Positions 36,801-47,825 are shown, numbered from the stretch's first letter. The stretch is DNA of 64,000 nt from Triatoma infestans (GCA_011037195.1 JAAEAF010003436.1:1-64000); one strand, 5' to 3'. Program-made: numbers and translations. The notes: generated from the sequence alone by a model not told the origin.

Positions 36801-39800
36801 AGACATGAAACCAATCACCGTACCTGAAGATAAATACAATTAAATTTTAATGAAGAAAATGAAAAATTTTTTTAAATATATATAACACTTATATACATAT
36901 ATAAATATATATATATACATTATATATATATACTACATTATATATAGATATATATATCACATATATATATAAATTATATATATATTACACATATATATAT
37001 ATACTATATATATACACATATATAATATATAATGCCGTACCTTTTACGGCAGAGTTTTAAGGCTATCCAGTCTGCAAGCTATCTACTTACCTTTAATCTA
37101 CTCAGCCAGTCAGTCTCTTTATTATTCTCATTACCTAACTTCTATTTTACTGCAAAAGTCTTTGCAGTTTGTAAGTGTTCTATTCTTATACAATGTTCAG
37201 CATCTCATCTAGTTTATTTTTAACGTCATTCCCGAATCCATTCTCTATATATGTACATATACATACATATATATTCATATATATATATATATATATGTCT
37301 GAGAACTATGAATAATAAGAGAAACTATTACAAACTGCCGAATTTTCGAGTCGTGTTTTTGTTTTTTTCAGCGAAAATACAAGTTTTGAGATCCTGTAAG
37401 TCAGAAATTTATCTGATGTGTATGAGTGGTCAGTATAATTTAAAAAAAAGTGATAAATCGTAGAAAAATCGAACTTGATATTTCGTTTAAATGCTGCCAA
37501 TAAGATTTTAGTCAAAAGATGTGAGTTTGACTGGTGATTTTCGCATAAATGGTCCAACGATTTTCTTTAAACTTCACGGACATATTATAAATGCACATCA
37601 CTTTTATTTGAAATATTTTTCTAGGAATAACTGATATTTTAGGTTATGTCTTGGGCAACTTCTTTAATCTTTTCACACCTTCGGATTATTAAAAAAAGGA
37701 ATAATATTCCGCGGACCGACACAAGGCTAAAGATAAATTATGTCTAATTAGGTCTAAAGTACATGAATGTCGTTGAATATGTAAACGTTCAAAATACTAC
37801 TTAGTGTTGGGTGGTTATATATAGTAAATACTAGTGTGACGGGATCCGAATTACTAGGGCTTCATAGGATCCGAAGTGCGAAGAAGCAGACATAAAATAA
37901 ATTAAAAGTTAGTTACTCCCCACCTAGGCTAGACTAGGAAGGCAGAATTCTATTCATATAAATAGAGCGACAGCAGAACAGTCACGACAGTTTTCACGGT
38001 AGAGTTTTAAGGCTATCCAGTCTGTAAGCTATCTACTTACCTTTAATCTACTTAGCTAGTCTGTCTCTTTATTATTCTCATTACCTAACTTCTATTTTAC
38101 TGCAAAAGTCTTTGCAGTTTGTAAGTGTTCTATTCTTATACAGTGTTCAGCATATCATCTAGTTTATTTTTAACCTCATTCCCGAATCCATTCTGTCTAA
38201 TAATTTATGATTTCCAGTTTTTCGCGATTTTCGTGTAAATGATTCTAACGATTTTCTTTAAACATCATCAACATATTATAAATGCATATCACTTTTATTT
38301 GAAATATTCTCTCAGGAATAATTAATTGATAATTTAGGTGTGTCTTGGGCAACTTCTTTAATCTTTTGACACCTGCGGACTACTAAAAGAGCGACAGCAG
38401 AACCGTCAAGACAGTTTTCACGAAAGAGTTTTACGACAGTATATCCAGTCAGCAACTTATCTACTTACCTTTAATCTACTCAGCCAGTCTGTCTCTTTAT
38501 TATTCTCATTTCCTAACTTCTATTTTACTGCAAAAGTCTTTGCACTTTGTAAGTGTTCTATTCTTATACAGTGTTCAGCATATCATCTAGTTTATTTTTA
38601 ACCTCATTCCCGAATCCATTCTGTCTAATAATTTATGATTTCACATAAACAATCATACTTTCAATTAAAGATTTCAAGTAAAAAAAAAGCCACATCAATT
38701 TTGAAAATATTGTTTTCCATAAAATTACTCAGTTTGCTGTGAAAATTGATGGATATTCCAGTATTGCCATGTCCAGAAAAACGAAACTTCCACATTTCAA
38801 TAATCCAGCTTTAAGGTTATTATCTAATAGTGTGCCATTAACTAATAACTGGAGGGAAACTGAGAGAAAAAAAGTTGTTTGAAAAAAAGAAACAATATGC
38901 AAACAAATTCTTAACTGTTGAATATGTTTATGGGTCCGCAATGCTGGATAACATCTCGTATTTTATTCGTCGTAGCAAACATATTCATTGGTTCCTGACC
39001 GGTTTCCAATCCTCCTGTGGTATAACCTCTCCTATGTATACAATCAACAAACCAACAAGTGTGAGTGTAACAGAAACATTACGTTGAAGTGACCTCTCTA
39101 CACGAACTTGGTGAATTTGCTTAGACGATGGATGAAAATCAGAAACCGGTCAGGAACCAAATGAATGCTACGACGGATAAAATTCCAAATTCTTAACTCC
39201 TCATAATTAAAATTATTGTTTTTATTTTGTCGCATTTGTAACAATATAAGTTACAGACTAGTAATCCCAACATTTTTTGACATCTTAAGAATCACCCTCA
39301 AAAATTTGAACTTCATTATTTTACTCACCATTATCTATCGAAAATTCTTTTTGACATTTACTTAAAACTTCCATGGCCTTTCTTATAGTTTCTCCTTCCT
39401 GAAACAGTGAAGTTCTAAGTTATAATTTCAATATTTAATTAAATTGTGATAAACATTTTTTATTTTCTCATATTGTCAGCAGAAAATTCTGCGATCATAT
39501 CAAATTTTCGAAAAACGTAAGCTTTCATTGGAATACATGTTTTTTGAAGTCTCTTGAGGACGTAAGAGGCATAGTCTCTTTCTGTTTGCGTGGGTATCCG
39601 CATTTTTTTTTTATGTTTATGATTGTAGGTATTTGGTACAAGATATCTCAACTATTCAAAACAAAGGAAAGCACCAATTTTATATTGTTATAGATGACAC
39701 TAGTGGATCAGACTCAAAAGGTTTCTGTCTAATTATTCAGCGGAAGTAAGATCTGATGAACTTTTTAGTTTTTGCGATTTTCAAAAAAAGAAATAAAAAA

Positions 39801-42800
39801 TCTTTTAAACTTGGTACTTTTTGTTTTAAAAGATTAAGAGTTTTTTTTTTTTTGAAGGATTAGGCTCACATATATTATACTTTTATTTCAGTACAATCCT
39901 AATAGCGTGGAGAATCATTTTTAAACAGCTTACAGGATTAAGGAACTTAAGAGTAGATGAAATGTTGAAAATCCGATCCGGCGGTCTGCATTCCTTGTTT
40001 ATTTTCTTGTGTCTCTTGGTCACAATTGAACTGGAGGAGTTGAATTTGAGGAAGATTAGTTAGTTGCAAGGAGGATATAGATTTATTTCTGATGTGAGAT
40101 TTGCTGAGAATACTTTTTTTTTTGGATATTTTTTGACTGCGCAATTAATTTCTTTTATGTGTACATTGTGCTTGAGGCAGACACTGAAATAGGCAGTTTG
40201 ATTCCCACTACAGTTTATGCATATAGACTCTACGGTTGGTGATTTGGAGAACTATTGAGTGTCAAGTAAAAAAGTCACTTTAATTCTGAAAATTCAAAAC
40301 AGATTTTGAAATGCCATAGTGGATCTAGAAGTTAGGCTAGAAGACGCCAGCTTACGAGTCATATTGCGGTTATCTCTGTTTTAGAGTAATGTGTGCCTGT
40401 GTTAAATTAGATTAGATTAGATTGACACAGGGGAGGACTCAGACCTAGGCACTGCAGCCTACCCGTTGAGGCTTATTGTGCCAGCCCCTCAATACCTAGT
40501 AGAGGAAGCCCCCTCTTCATGAGGTCCAGAACCTTCTCCACCAGTCCTTCTTGGAGTACGATTTCCTCCGGTCTCAACGAGCCGAAGATTTCGTACCGCA
40601 ATCTGCTGATCGCAACGCAATCAAATAACAGGTGAGAGGCCGTCTCCTCCTCCTCCTCCTGACACAATCTACACAAGGGCTCTGAATCCACCAATCCCAC
40701 CCTGTGCAAATGTTTCTTGAACCTACCGTGCCCTGTGAACAGGCCCGTTATCAAACAAATCTGATACCTGCTTAAACCCAGGGTCTCTCTGGTTCTTCTT
40801 CTACACAGCTCAGGCATAACCATTTTGCCGTGTTTTGCTCCAGTACTTAGCCTCCAGTGACGATTATGTTCTGTCCAAGTCCATTCCCTCAGAGAAGCTC
40901 TCGCCATGCTTTTGGCTGTTCCCAGAACAGGTTCTGGCCCACAGAAAGGAGTATTCGCACTATTCCTGGCCAGTTGGTCGGCTAGTTCATTACCTTTAAT
41001 CCCCTTGTGTCCCGGCACCCACACCAGCCGCACTTTGTTGCGCCGGGACAACGCCTCCAGGGAGTCTCTACACACCCTAACTAGGGAAGAAGTGATACTG
41101 AATGCTCTAAGTACCTTCAGTGCGGCCTGGCTGTCCGAGAAGATGCATATCTCCCTATTCCTAGAGTCCATACGCAGGTTCTCCTCAGCGCAGATCTTAA
41201 TAGCGCAGACTTCAGCATAGAATACCGAGGAGTATCTACCAAGCGGCCTCTCAATGACTACCCCATGGCCTCGATGGGGCCATTTTGAACCCATCCGTAA
41301 ACCAGGATCCCCCATTTCGGCCTCGTTTTCCCCAACTTTTAGCCCATTCCGATTTTGACGTGAAGATCACCTGAAAGGAGAGCTCAAAGTGGAATGTTGG
41401 ACAGCACTCTTCCCCAACCATCTAGCCTGTGTTAAATAGTAACAAATAAAGTTTCGATATAATATGCGTTATGTTTAATATATGCAAAACCCAACAAAAA
41501 ATATAAGACAGAAAAACGCAATTGCGAAATTTTGCTTGCAATCCCTCTACTTCCTCTTACTGTAAGAGAAAGTAAAATAGTAATGTCAAAATACAATTTT
41601 TAAGCCTACCTAAAGTTCCACGCCTTTTGTCATAAGATACAAATGATCAAATGGTTCCTCATGTTATAATCTATGAAAATAAATTTGTGTTTCTACCGTC
41701 TCTTCGTCTTCTCATCGATTTTGAACATTTCAGTGTTCATGATGGTGAATAAGAGAATATCGATTGTGCCAAACAAGATACTAGTCTGTTTGTCTGATAA
41801 AATCTATTAACTTCACCAAAGTTACTTTCACATGAACTGAGACTGAACAATTAAACAAAGGATTAAAATGCAACCTCAAAAAACATCGAACAACTTGTCG
41901 CTGACACTGAACTAGCAATAACTTGCCACACACCGAACAGGAACACGCTCGCAGACATACAAAAGAAAAAAAACAATAACGTAGACAGAGAAGAAGAACG
42001 AACTTCGGGTAGAATACGGAAAAAACTCGAAGACCTCATAATCCTCATAACCTCATAATCACGAAGGCCGATGAAGGCAATAGTAACTATTTTGTGGCAG
42101 CCCTGTTTAGTGTGCGACGGACAATTTTTAACCTACCTTTCTGGTTACATTGTTACCCTGTTAGTATTACTTTTACACTGTTCTTTACTTTTGCGCTGTT
42201 TGAACTTTTCTAGCCTACATTTATGTTGTTGTTTTTAATAATTACAGTGTATGCGTAATAAAGTGGCATTTTAACTAATTACTTGAGTTGTGCACGTTAA
42301 TTTCATTAATAGGACCACCCTTTCCCACACTGTAATCATGACACACAACGACTACGTAAACAAAACAATGGAATTCATAAACAACAATACATATACATAA
42401 CGAAAAAAGAGACCCAACAAACAATTCCAATAATGGATAAAAACAGTAACACTAAATCATTCCAACCCGAGAAACATTCAAATACACATGCATGAATCCT
42501 ACAGCACCCTTTCTAAACGCACTTCCAAAAATATATAAACCTAACATAGTATTTAGTAAAAGTAATAAGAGACAAAGTTATTCTCAATAACACACACTAT
42601 CACAAACACACATCTAATACAACTCACAGTGAATATCACACTTTCACCCACATCAAGTTTGAAATCCCTCGACATCACCAATTCTTTATACCTACCTCCA
42701 TTCCTGTCACAGACACACTGGACATAATGAAACAGAAGATGAAACAAGAAAATTCTGCACAATTCTTTTACAAACGACAACTAAACAGAGCTACTTCAAC

Positions 42801-44066
42801 AAATTTAATAACAACTTCTACCTGACCACAGATGATCTGGGAATGGGGCACCCTACATCAGAAATATTTCTACAAAACATATGAGACTTACGTACCAAAA
42901 CTGAATGAGGAGTTCTGTGTAACTTTATATGCACGTTACGTGGACGACTCTTCCTTATACTGGAAAATGATATAGACATAGACAACTTGCTGAATTTCCT
43001 CAACAACCTGAACCATAAAATAAAATTCCATACGAAAAAAGAAACCAACAACACCCTCAACTTCCTCAACATAAAACTCACAATAAACGATAATAAAGTG
43101 GAATATGACATACACAGAAAACCCACCACCACTGACGCAATAATGCCAAACAATTAACAATTATCCTACCCAACCACAAATTAGCTGCTTTGGGACATTT
43201 GACGGACAGACTAAAATCTACACCTCCTCACACCCACGAACTACGAACAGCAACTACAAACAATCTACAGTCCGATCTTAATCAAACTTCTCATACTCTA
43301 TATATACACTTATCCAGTTCTGTAATTTTTATATGAAAAACTTATCTAGGAGGATTGATTTGTGGGTGTTTCTGATAAGCAGTGGCAGTTCCCTCTAAAC
43401 TGATATTTCAAAAACAAACTGTACGGTTATATTAACTAAATGACAAATATAGTAATTTAGTGAAGTAAAGGAAAAAATATGTAATACTTAAAAAAAGGAG
43501 AGAAAATAAACCCTGAAGAATACTGGTTACCCTGAAACATGAATTTGCTAATGGATTTTCTAGTTGTTGCATTTTTTTTTCACAAAAGGAACAATCAAAC
43601 GCTTCCAAAGTTCTTTCTTAAACTTATACACATACAAATTCCATAATTTTTCTTGGGGAAAATTGATTTTTAATTCAGTCACCCTGTATACAAATTTTTG
43701 TACAACAGAAACTACACGGGGGTGACAAACTTGCGGTCACATCAGGTTCTGGAAAGGTTTTCTTGTGTCTCTCAACATGCCAAAGAAAATATGCGCCAAT
43801 TAAGAAGATAACTCAACTTTAGAAATATGTTCAAATTAAAATTGATAATAACAAGTTAATTCAGTTTGTTCAATAAAGAAAGTTCTTTTATTCGTCAATA
43901 AGAATGGTAAGTTGTTATACATCGAAGTTCTATTAGGTAAAAACAAAACCATAGTTGTAATTTTAAGATTAAATAAACCATTATTCATATAAATACTTAC
44001 AGAAGCATCAACTTTATGAATGGTGATTGCGCTCAATAGGCTAAGTAGTGCATAGATGTGCATCAT
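33821..44066 (-). CDS. Minus-C odorant-binding protein OBP-C
   Basis: Complete secreted OBP-like protein of 148 residues spread over 10.2 kb. Minus-strand exons: 44001-44066 (ATG ATG start, signal peptide [22 protein letters not shown]), 39329-39398, 36768-36823, 36595-36630, 36339-36453, 33933-34000, 33821-33856 (TAA). The 36- and 115-bp exons match OBP-A and B exactly in length and phase. C1 is residue 37, C3 69, C4 111 and C6 130. The C2 position is Gly65 (codon GGC) and the C5 position is Ser121, so the C2-C5 disulfide is gone; an extra Cys128 sits two residues before C6. This is the definition of a Minus-C OBP. A short extra 3' exon encodes [11 protein letters not shown]. Intron 1 (4.6 kb) holds a LINE, a Penelope-like relic and other repeats. 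Splice sites are intact and there are no in-frame stops, so the gene looks functional. Confidence 0.88.
34398..34433 (-). pseudogene. Duplicate of the OBP-C terminal exon
   Basis: On the minus strand, after a pyrimidine tract and AG, the sequence encodes [11 protein letters not shown] and TAA in exactly 36 bp, the same length as the true last exon (33821-33856, [11 protein letters not shown] and TAA); the first 10 nt after the acceptor are identical. It lies upstream of exon 33933-34000 in the direction of transcription, so it cannot follow that exon as the current last exon does. Spliced straight from the 115-bp exon, its frame would differ. It is most likely the remnant of a tandem duplication of the gene's 3' end. 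Confidence 0.6.
34452..34636 (+). mobile_element. tRNA-derived SINE, family 1, short copy 4 (OBP-C intron)
   Basis: A 157-bp shortened copy (34466-34622) flanked by a perfect 14-bp target-site duplication TACTATTTGTAATA. The head (GGGACGGAATTAGCACAG) is diverged and the tail motif is incomplete. It lies next to the duplicated OBP-C terminal exon. Confidence 0.75.
34970..35345 (+). repeat. Interspersed repeat R, copy 2 (OBP-C intron)
   Basis: AACGCAACATCTCAAAAACA, ATCCATCAACCGGAAGTGCG, TTTTTCGTGATTTTCTC and CAACGGTTTTCTTTAAACTT, in the order seen at 47.3-47.6 kb. Confidence 0.65.
35868..36092 (+). mobile_element. tRNA-derived SINE, family 1, copy 5 (OBP-C intron)
   Basis: Shows TAGCTAAGTGTTTAG (A box), GGGATCGAGTCC (B box), the GGTGATGGACAGTGTTGTC segment, and a tail GGGCGCTAATGACCATAG, GATGTCGAAGTGCC, TTAAATT, poly(A). 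Flanks AAGGTTTAAG and AAGATTTAAAG look like an imperfect target-site duplication. Confidence 0.82.
36880..37030. repeat. TA-rich microsatellite
   Basis: An almost pure run of ATATATAT/ACATATATATA over about 150 bp, in OBP-C intron 2. A shorter related run is at 37245-37300 and another TA run is at 55190-55212. Confidence 0.9.
37030..38640 (+). repeat. Three direct copies of an LTR-like ~200-bp sequence (OBP-C intron 2)
   Basis: Copies at about 37041-37240, 37995-38215 and 38415-38640 share ATCTACTTACCTTTAATCTA and CTGCAAAAGTCTTTGCA. Copy 2 is longest: it begins near 37837 (TGTGACGGGATCCG) and has TATAAATA at 37957 upstream of the conserved part, like the U3-R of an LTR. Copies 2 and 3 are also preceded by a shared stretch (CTTGGGCAACTTCTTTAATC), so part of the locus is a tandem duplication. 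No internal retroelement genes are nearby. Confidence 0.5.
38919..39195. repeat. H1-family repeat, inverted partial pair (OBP-C intron 2)
   Basis: The left part (38919-39010) is a minus-strand partial unit ending in CCTGACCGGTTTCC. The right part (39050-39195) is a plus-strand unit with CACGAACTTGGTGAATTTGC, a broken core (TTAGACGA), GATGAAAATC and GAAACCGGTC. Confidence 0.5.
40395..41437 (-). mobile_element. 5'-truncated LINE with 13-bp target-site duplication (OBP-C intron 1)
   Basis: Perfect duplication GCCTGTGTTAAAT at 40395-40407 and 41425-41437 delimits a 1,017-bp insertion. The minus strand encodes 280 residues (40473-41315): RNase H blocks E (FYAEVCAI), [27 protein letters not shown], then the terminal zinc finger [10 protein letters not shown]...HLLFDC. 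The first catalytic Asp (FTDG) lies in another frame just upstream, so there is a frameshift near 41.27 kb. The 3' tail is a short (ATCTA)n array. A classic truncated reverse-transcription product, same orientation as OBP-C. Confidence 0.9.
41438..42339. other. OBP-C intron 1 sequence, nothing recognised
   Basis: Between the truncated LINE and the Penelope-like relic. Short minus-strand ORFs have no domain. Confidence 0.4.
42340..43300 (+). pseudogene. Penelope-like element reverse-transcriptase relic
   Basis: The plus strand across several frames gives [81 protein letters not shown] and RKPTTTD. This order (LPKIHK, then NNFY...GLPMGSP, then YVDD, then F-L-x-x-L, then RKPT-x-TD) is the Penelope-like RT, not LINE or LTR. 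Many stops and frameshifts; the GIY-YIG endonuclease was not found. It sits in OBP-C intron 1. Penelope-like elements are known to carry hammerhead ribozymes in their terminal repeats, which fits the H1 and H2 repeats here. Confidence 0.75.
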
Positions 44067-44102
44067 AGTGTCACCCACAAGTTGCTCGTAAGATCTTTGG
44101 TT

Positions 44103-44667
44103 ATCGAATGTTAACTGCTTGTGTCACCACCAGTTGTATTGTCCGGCTACTTCAAGGTCCTTTCCTAGCTAACCCATACTTCTTCTTAAAATGTTTCTAT
44201 TATAATAACAGTCAATTACTATTTATAACTAATTTAAAATAATAACAATGATTGTTATATGTATAATTTTACATAATACCAACTTGAAATAAATATAGGA
44301 ATTATCCATAAATATTAAATTGATTTATTTCATTTGCTATATGTTTTTTTACTTTGTTTATTTATTATAGTAAATTACAAAATTTCTATGTCAGTCTGAC
44401 AATGACCTTATAATTCGTATAGTTTTTGTCCAATATAGATGAAATTTTTGTTGAAAAAAAGACACGGACAAAACTATTTTATTTATATATATAATAATCG
44501 ATTTGTTTATCATTGTTCGATTATGGGCATACAAATTTAGTAAATTTTATATGATTTCCAATCTGATGATTAGAGAAATTAGGTAAGTTTATTTTTATTT
44601 ATGAAATTAAAACCTTGAAGTAGGCGGACAATACAACTGGTGGTGACACAAGCAGTTAACATTCGAT
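44103..44667. mobile_element. MITE at the OBP-C 5' end, 55-bp terminal inverted repeats
   Basis: 44103-44157 and 44613-44667 are inverted copies of one another with about two mismatches; the outer ends begin ATCGAATGTTAACTGCTTG. The 455-bp interior is AT-rich and has no ORF. The left end lies only 37 bp upstream of the OBP-C start codon, so either the OBP-C leader and promoter are inside the element, or the promoter sequence was itself copied in inverted form. No clear target-site duplication was seen. Confidence 0.65.
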
Positions 44668-45128
44668 ATACAAAAATTATTTAAATAATTATTCTCTGAG
44701 AAACACTTTTCAATGGAACCACTGTCTGGCAAGTGACATGCAATCATACAAATATTGTCCTACTGTGATGTTTTCGCAAATTTCTAATGTCACGTATCAA
44801 ATTGGATTATTGGAGTCCTTTAATAAAAGATTCTTTTCAAAATGAATCGTTTAATCAATAATTATTAGGTTTATTTTCTTATATACATTTCAATTCAAGA
44901 AAATTCGGGATTATGAATATAAACATCCCTTAACACTACTTCTTATGTAAACGTATTTTAATCTGTTTTTAATTTCTTTTTCAGCTATAGGAATAAGTGT
45001 TGCGATGGGGTTAAATTTGAGTTTTCATCGGAAATATGTTTTGAGTGCTTACAAATTCTTAAAAAAATATTTCTAGCGATTAAACATACAGTGTTTTGTG
45101 TGGTGTGTGTATGCTTGTATATACTAGG

Positions 45129-46280
45129 GCATGGTGAAAAGTTCTCGGCCTAGCCCATAGATGGCACTGCTACAAATGAAATTACTGTTTTGTTATGGTG
45201 GCACACTTGTTACAAAGTAAATACCAAATGTAAATTTGATCAAACAAATAGTTTGTTTAAACTAACCGTGTTCTATGTTTTTGACAAAATGAATAAACTT
45301 GAATACCGTACCGTCATAAAATTCTTCGCTTTGGTTGTTTATCGCGCCAACAGAAATTCATTCAAAGTTGGTGAAAATGTATAAGGAGTCTGCACCTTCT
45401 TTATCAACAGTAAACAAAGAGACAGCTGAGTTTAAACATGGTCATACATTGATTGAAGATGATACACATGAAGGATGGCTAAAAATTGCAACTACCGAAG
45501 AAAATATCGAGAAGATATACAATATGGTATGATGATGCTGTTAGGCATTTCAGAAGTAAGGGTATGGCTCATTTTACACGAAGAACTCTGTGCAAGATGG
45601 GTGCCACATTTCTTAAATGCTGATCACAAACAAATGAGCAATCCACTTTATCAGCAATGTTTGTGCCGTTTTAAGAAGCATCCAACCGATATTTTGTGCC
45701 GATTTGTTACGATGGAGGAAACGTGAGTTCATCACTTTACACCTGGGTCAAAACCACAGTACAAGCTGGTGTCTCTGCATCGAAGAAAGCAAAGACAATT
45801 GTATCGTCTGGAAAGGTTATGGCTAATGTTTTTTGGGATTCCAAAGGGATTCTTTTAATTGACTACCGGCCAAAAGGGTCAAACAATTAATGGGGAATAC
45901 TACGCACACCTTCTTGACCACCTAGATGAAAAAATTAGAGAGAAAAGGCCTGGTTTGCACATAAGAAAATCCTCTTTTATCAGGGCAGGACAATGCACAC
46001 ACCCACAAAGGCGCTTTGGCAATGGGAAGGGATTTGAGAGATTTGTAGAATGTATTGTAGGAACAACCTCCTTATTCACTAGATTTGGCTCGCTCTGACT
46101 TTCATCTATTCCCAAACCTTAAGAAATTTGTGGCTGGAAAACGTTTTGGGTCAAATGAGGAGGTGATAAGCAGCGATAAATGGATATTTTGAAGACCTTC
46201 CAGAATCGTACTTGAGGCGGGACGGAATCTAGTTATTGGAGGTAATTCATGTTCACTACTAGGTCCAGAACATTCACGTA
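45129..46280 (+). mobile_element. Dead mariner transposon
   Basis: Begins near GGTGAAAAGTTCTCGGCCT and ends near AGGTCCAGAACATTCACG, a decayed inverted copy. The transposase is scattered over several frames: HTH region IEDDTHEGWLKIATTEENIE (from 45365), RFVTMEET then VHHFTPGSKPQY, YRPKG then NGEYYAHLLDHLDEKI, and KRFGSNEEV. In the first catalytic block the usual Asp of MDET is Glu (MEET) and the following Trp codon is TGA. At least three frameshifts. DD34D mariner by block order. Confidence 0.82.
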
Positions 46281-46703
46281 TGGATGTATTTAATGTTTGT
46301 GCTTAAATCACTAAATTCAAAAACAAAATCTCTGTAAATTTAAACTTGATATTCCATTTAGAAACCACTGTAGATTCAAACCATTAAGATTTTAGTAAAA
46401 AATGGTTTTCTTAAAAATTTTGTTTATTGACTCTGCCTCCCCCCTCCAAATATTATATAAGCTTATCACTTTTAATTTAAAATTTTTGCCCACAAAAAAA
46501 ATAGATTTTTGGGAATTGTGGCCTTGAGATTTCATCTGATCCTTACTCTAAAATATCATATTTATAAAATTATCGGCTATCAACTTCTATTAACTAGGCT
46601 CCATAAAAACTAATAAATGCGCTTTAATAATTTCATATTTAACTTAATATCATGGCTAAATAAACTTTTAATATAAGTTTTACGTAATTATGAGGAATAT
46701 TTG

Positions 46704-46966
46704 TCACATAGAATATTTTTTTTTTAATTTAATTTAAGGCGCTTCAACATCTATAGTTATTAACGCCCGGAACCTTCTTAGTGCACTGCCGGCCCTCTGG
46801 ACAGTGTTCTCTCGCCACAGACAACTCTGTCCATTACCGAACAGTGAGCTGTAGAGGCTCCATAGGAAGAAAAAATCTAAGGGTAGTACTGCACTCGAAC
46901 CCGCGACCTCCGCATGGGAGTCCAACGCGCTAACCACTTAGCTAATCCTTCCCCTTCACATAGAAT
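46704..46966 (-). mobile_element. tRNA-derived SINE, family 1, copy 6
   Basis: Body 46715-46955 with a perfect 11-bp target-site duplication TCACATAGAAT at 46704-46714 and 46956-46966. The minus strand gives TAGCTAAGTGGTTAG, the B-box region, the GACAGTGTTCTCTCGCC segment in complement, and the GCGCC-type tail with TTAAATT. Confidence 0.86.
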
Positions 46967-47324
46967 TGAAAGTATAGCATTAGAGAAAGTCATGAGAAGA
47001 TTTTGCAACATAGTTTTCACATATTGTTAGTTTAGCTGAAGTGTATGTAATAAAAGGAAATTATTAAACTGAATTGAGTGGTGGGAAATTGTTTACAGTT
47101 CAGAAGTTCATTGTACTGTGTAGTTCTACAACACATGAAGCTGATAAAAACTGTAGAATAAAGAATTTCAACACAAGTATAGAGCCAGAATTTTCCTTTA
47201 AAAAAGTAAAGTCATGAATTTAGCTGAGAAGTGTTTGTTTCATTAATAATAATCATAAAACTGAAAATTTAATATAGAAGATAATAAGTTATATAACCTT
47301 TCCTACTTTCTCTTACACCTAATT

Positions 47325-47640
47325 ACAGGAAGTATTTCGACCGTGGCAGATTTTTCGAAATTGAGTATTCACCGGAAATTCATATTTTAGGCTCCACTAA
47401 ATGTAAAGAAAATGTTTTTAGCGAATCGCTTGTACGTCGGTACGTGTATGTAAACAGAATATCTCAAAAACAAAAATGTTTTAGGAAGCTCAAACTTAGT
47501 ATTGCGTTTAGACACTACCACCGTATCAGACACGAAGATTTGGGAAGAAATCCATCAACCGGAAGTGCCACTTTGATGAAAGATTTTTTCTTTTTTTTTT
47601 TTAGTTTTTCGTGATTTTCTCGAAAATGGCTCCAAAGATT
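47325..47640 (+). repeat. Interspersed repeat R, copy 1
   Basis: Carries the blocks TTTTTCGAAATTGAG, ACAGAATATCTCAAAAACAA, ATCCATCAACCGGAAGTGCC and TTTCGTGATTTTCTCGAAAA. The same blocks recur in the same order at several sites in the window. I do not recognise the family and see no protein. Confidence 0.65.
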
Positions 47641-47648
47641 TTCATCGA

Positions 47649-47825
47649 AGTTAAGGCACTATCTCGTCTAATCGAGCTCTACTTAATCAGCACATCTCAT
47701 TTTATTATATATACGCCTCTTTCATTAATTAAGTCAGTTGTATGTTGTAATCTGTATAGTGCACTTAGCTTGGTTTGTAAATAAAGTCTTTTTAAAAAGG
47801 TCTTTAAGTGAGTGTTTCACATAAC
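47649..47825 (+). repeat. 5' LTR of gypsy-1 (errantivirus-like), approximate
   Basis: Runs from AGTTAAGGCAC to CATAACT just before the primer-binding site. The AGTTA...TAACT ends are those of insect errantivirus LTRs. A TAAATAAAGTC polyadenylation-like signal lies inside. No second LTR is present to confirm the limits. Confidence 0.5.

Noticed and set aside
36880..37300. CRISPR-like or satellite array
   Set aside because: Simple TA/ATAC microsatellite without spacers; eukaryotic context.
42553..43160. Hydrophobic minus-strand ORFs as membrane proteins
   Set aside because: They are the antisense of the Penelope-like RT relic; the hydrophobicity comes from complementing A-rich codons.
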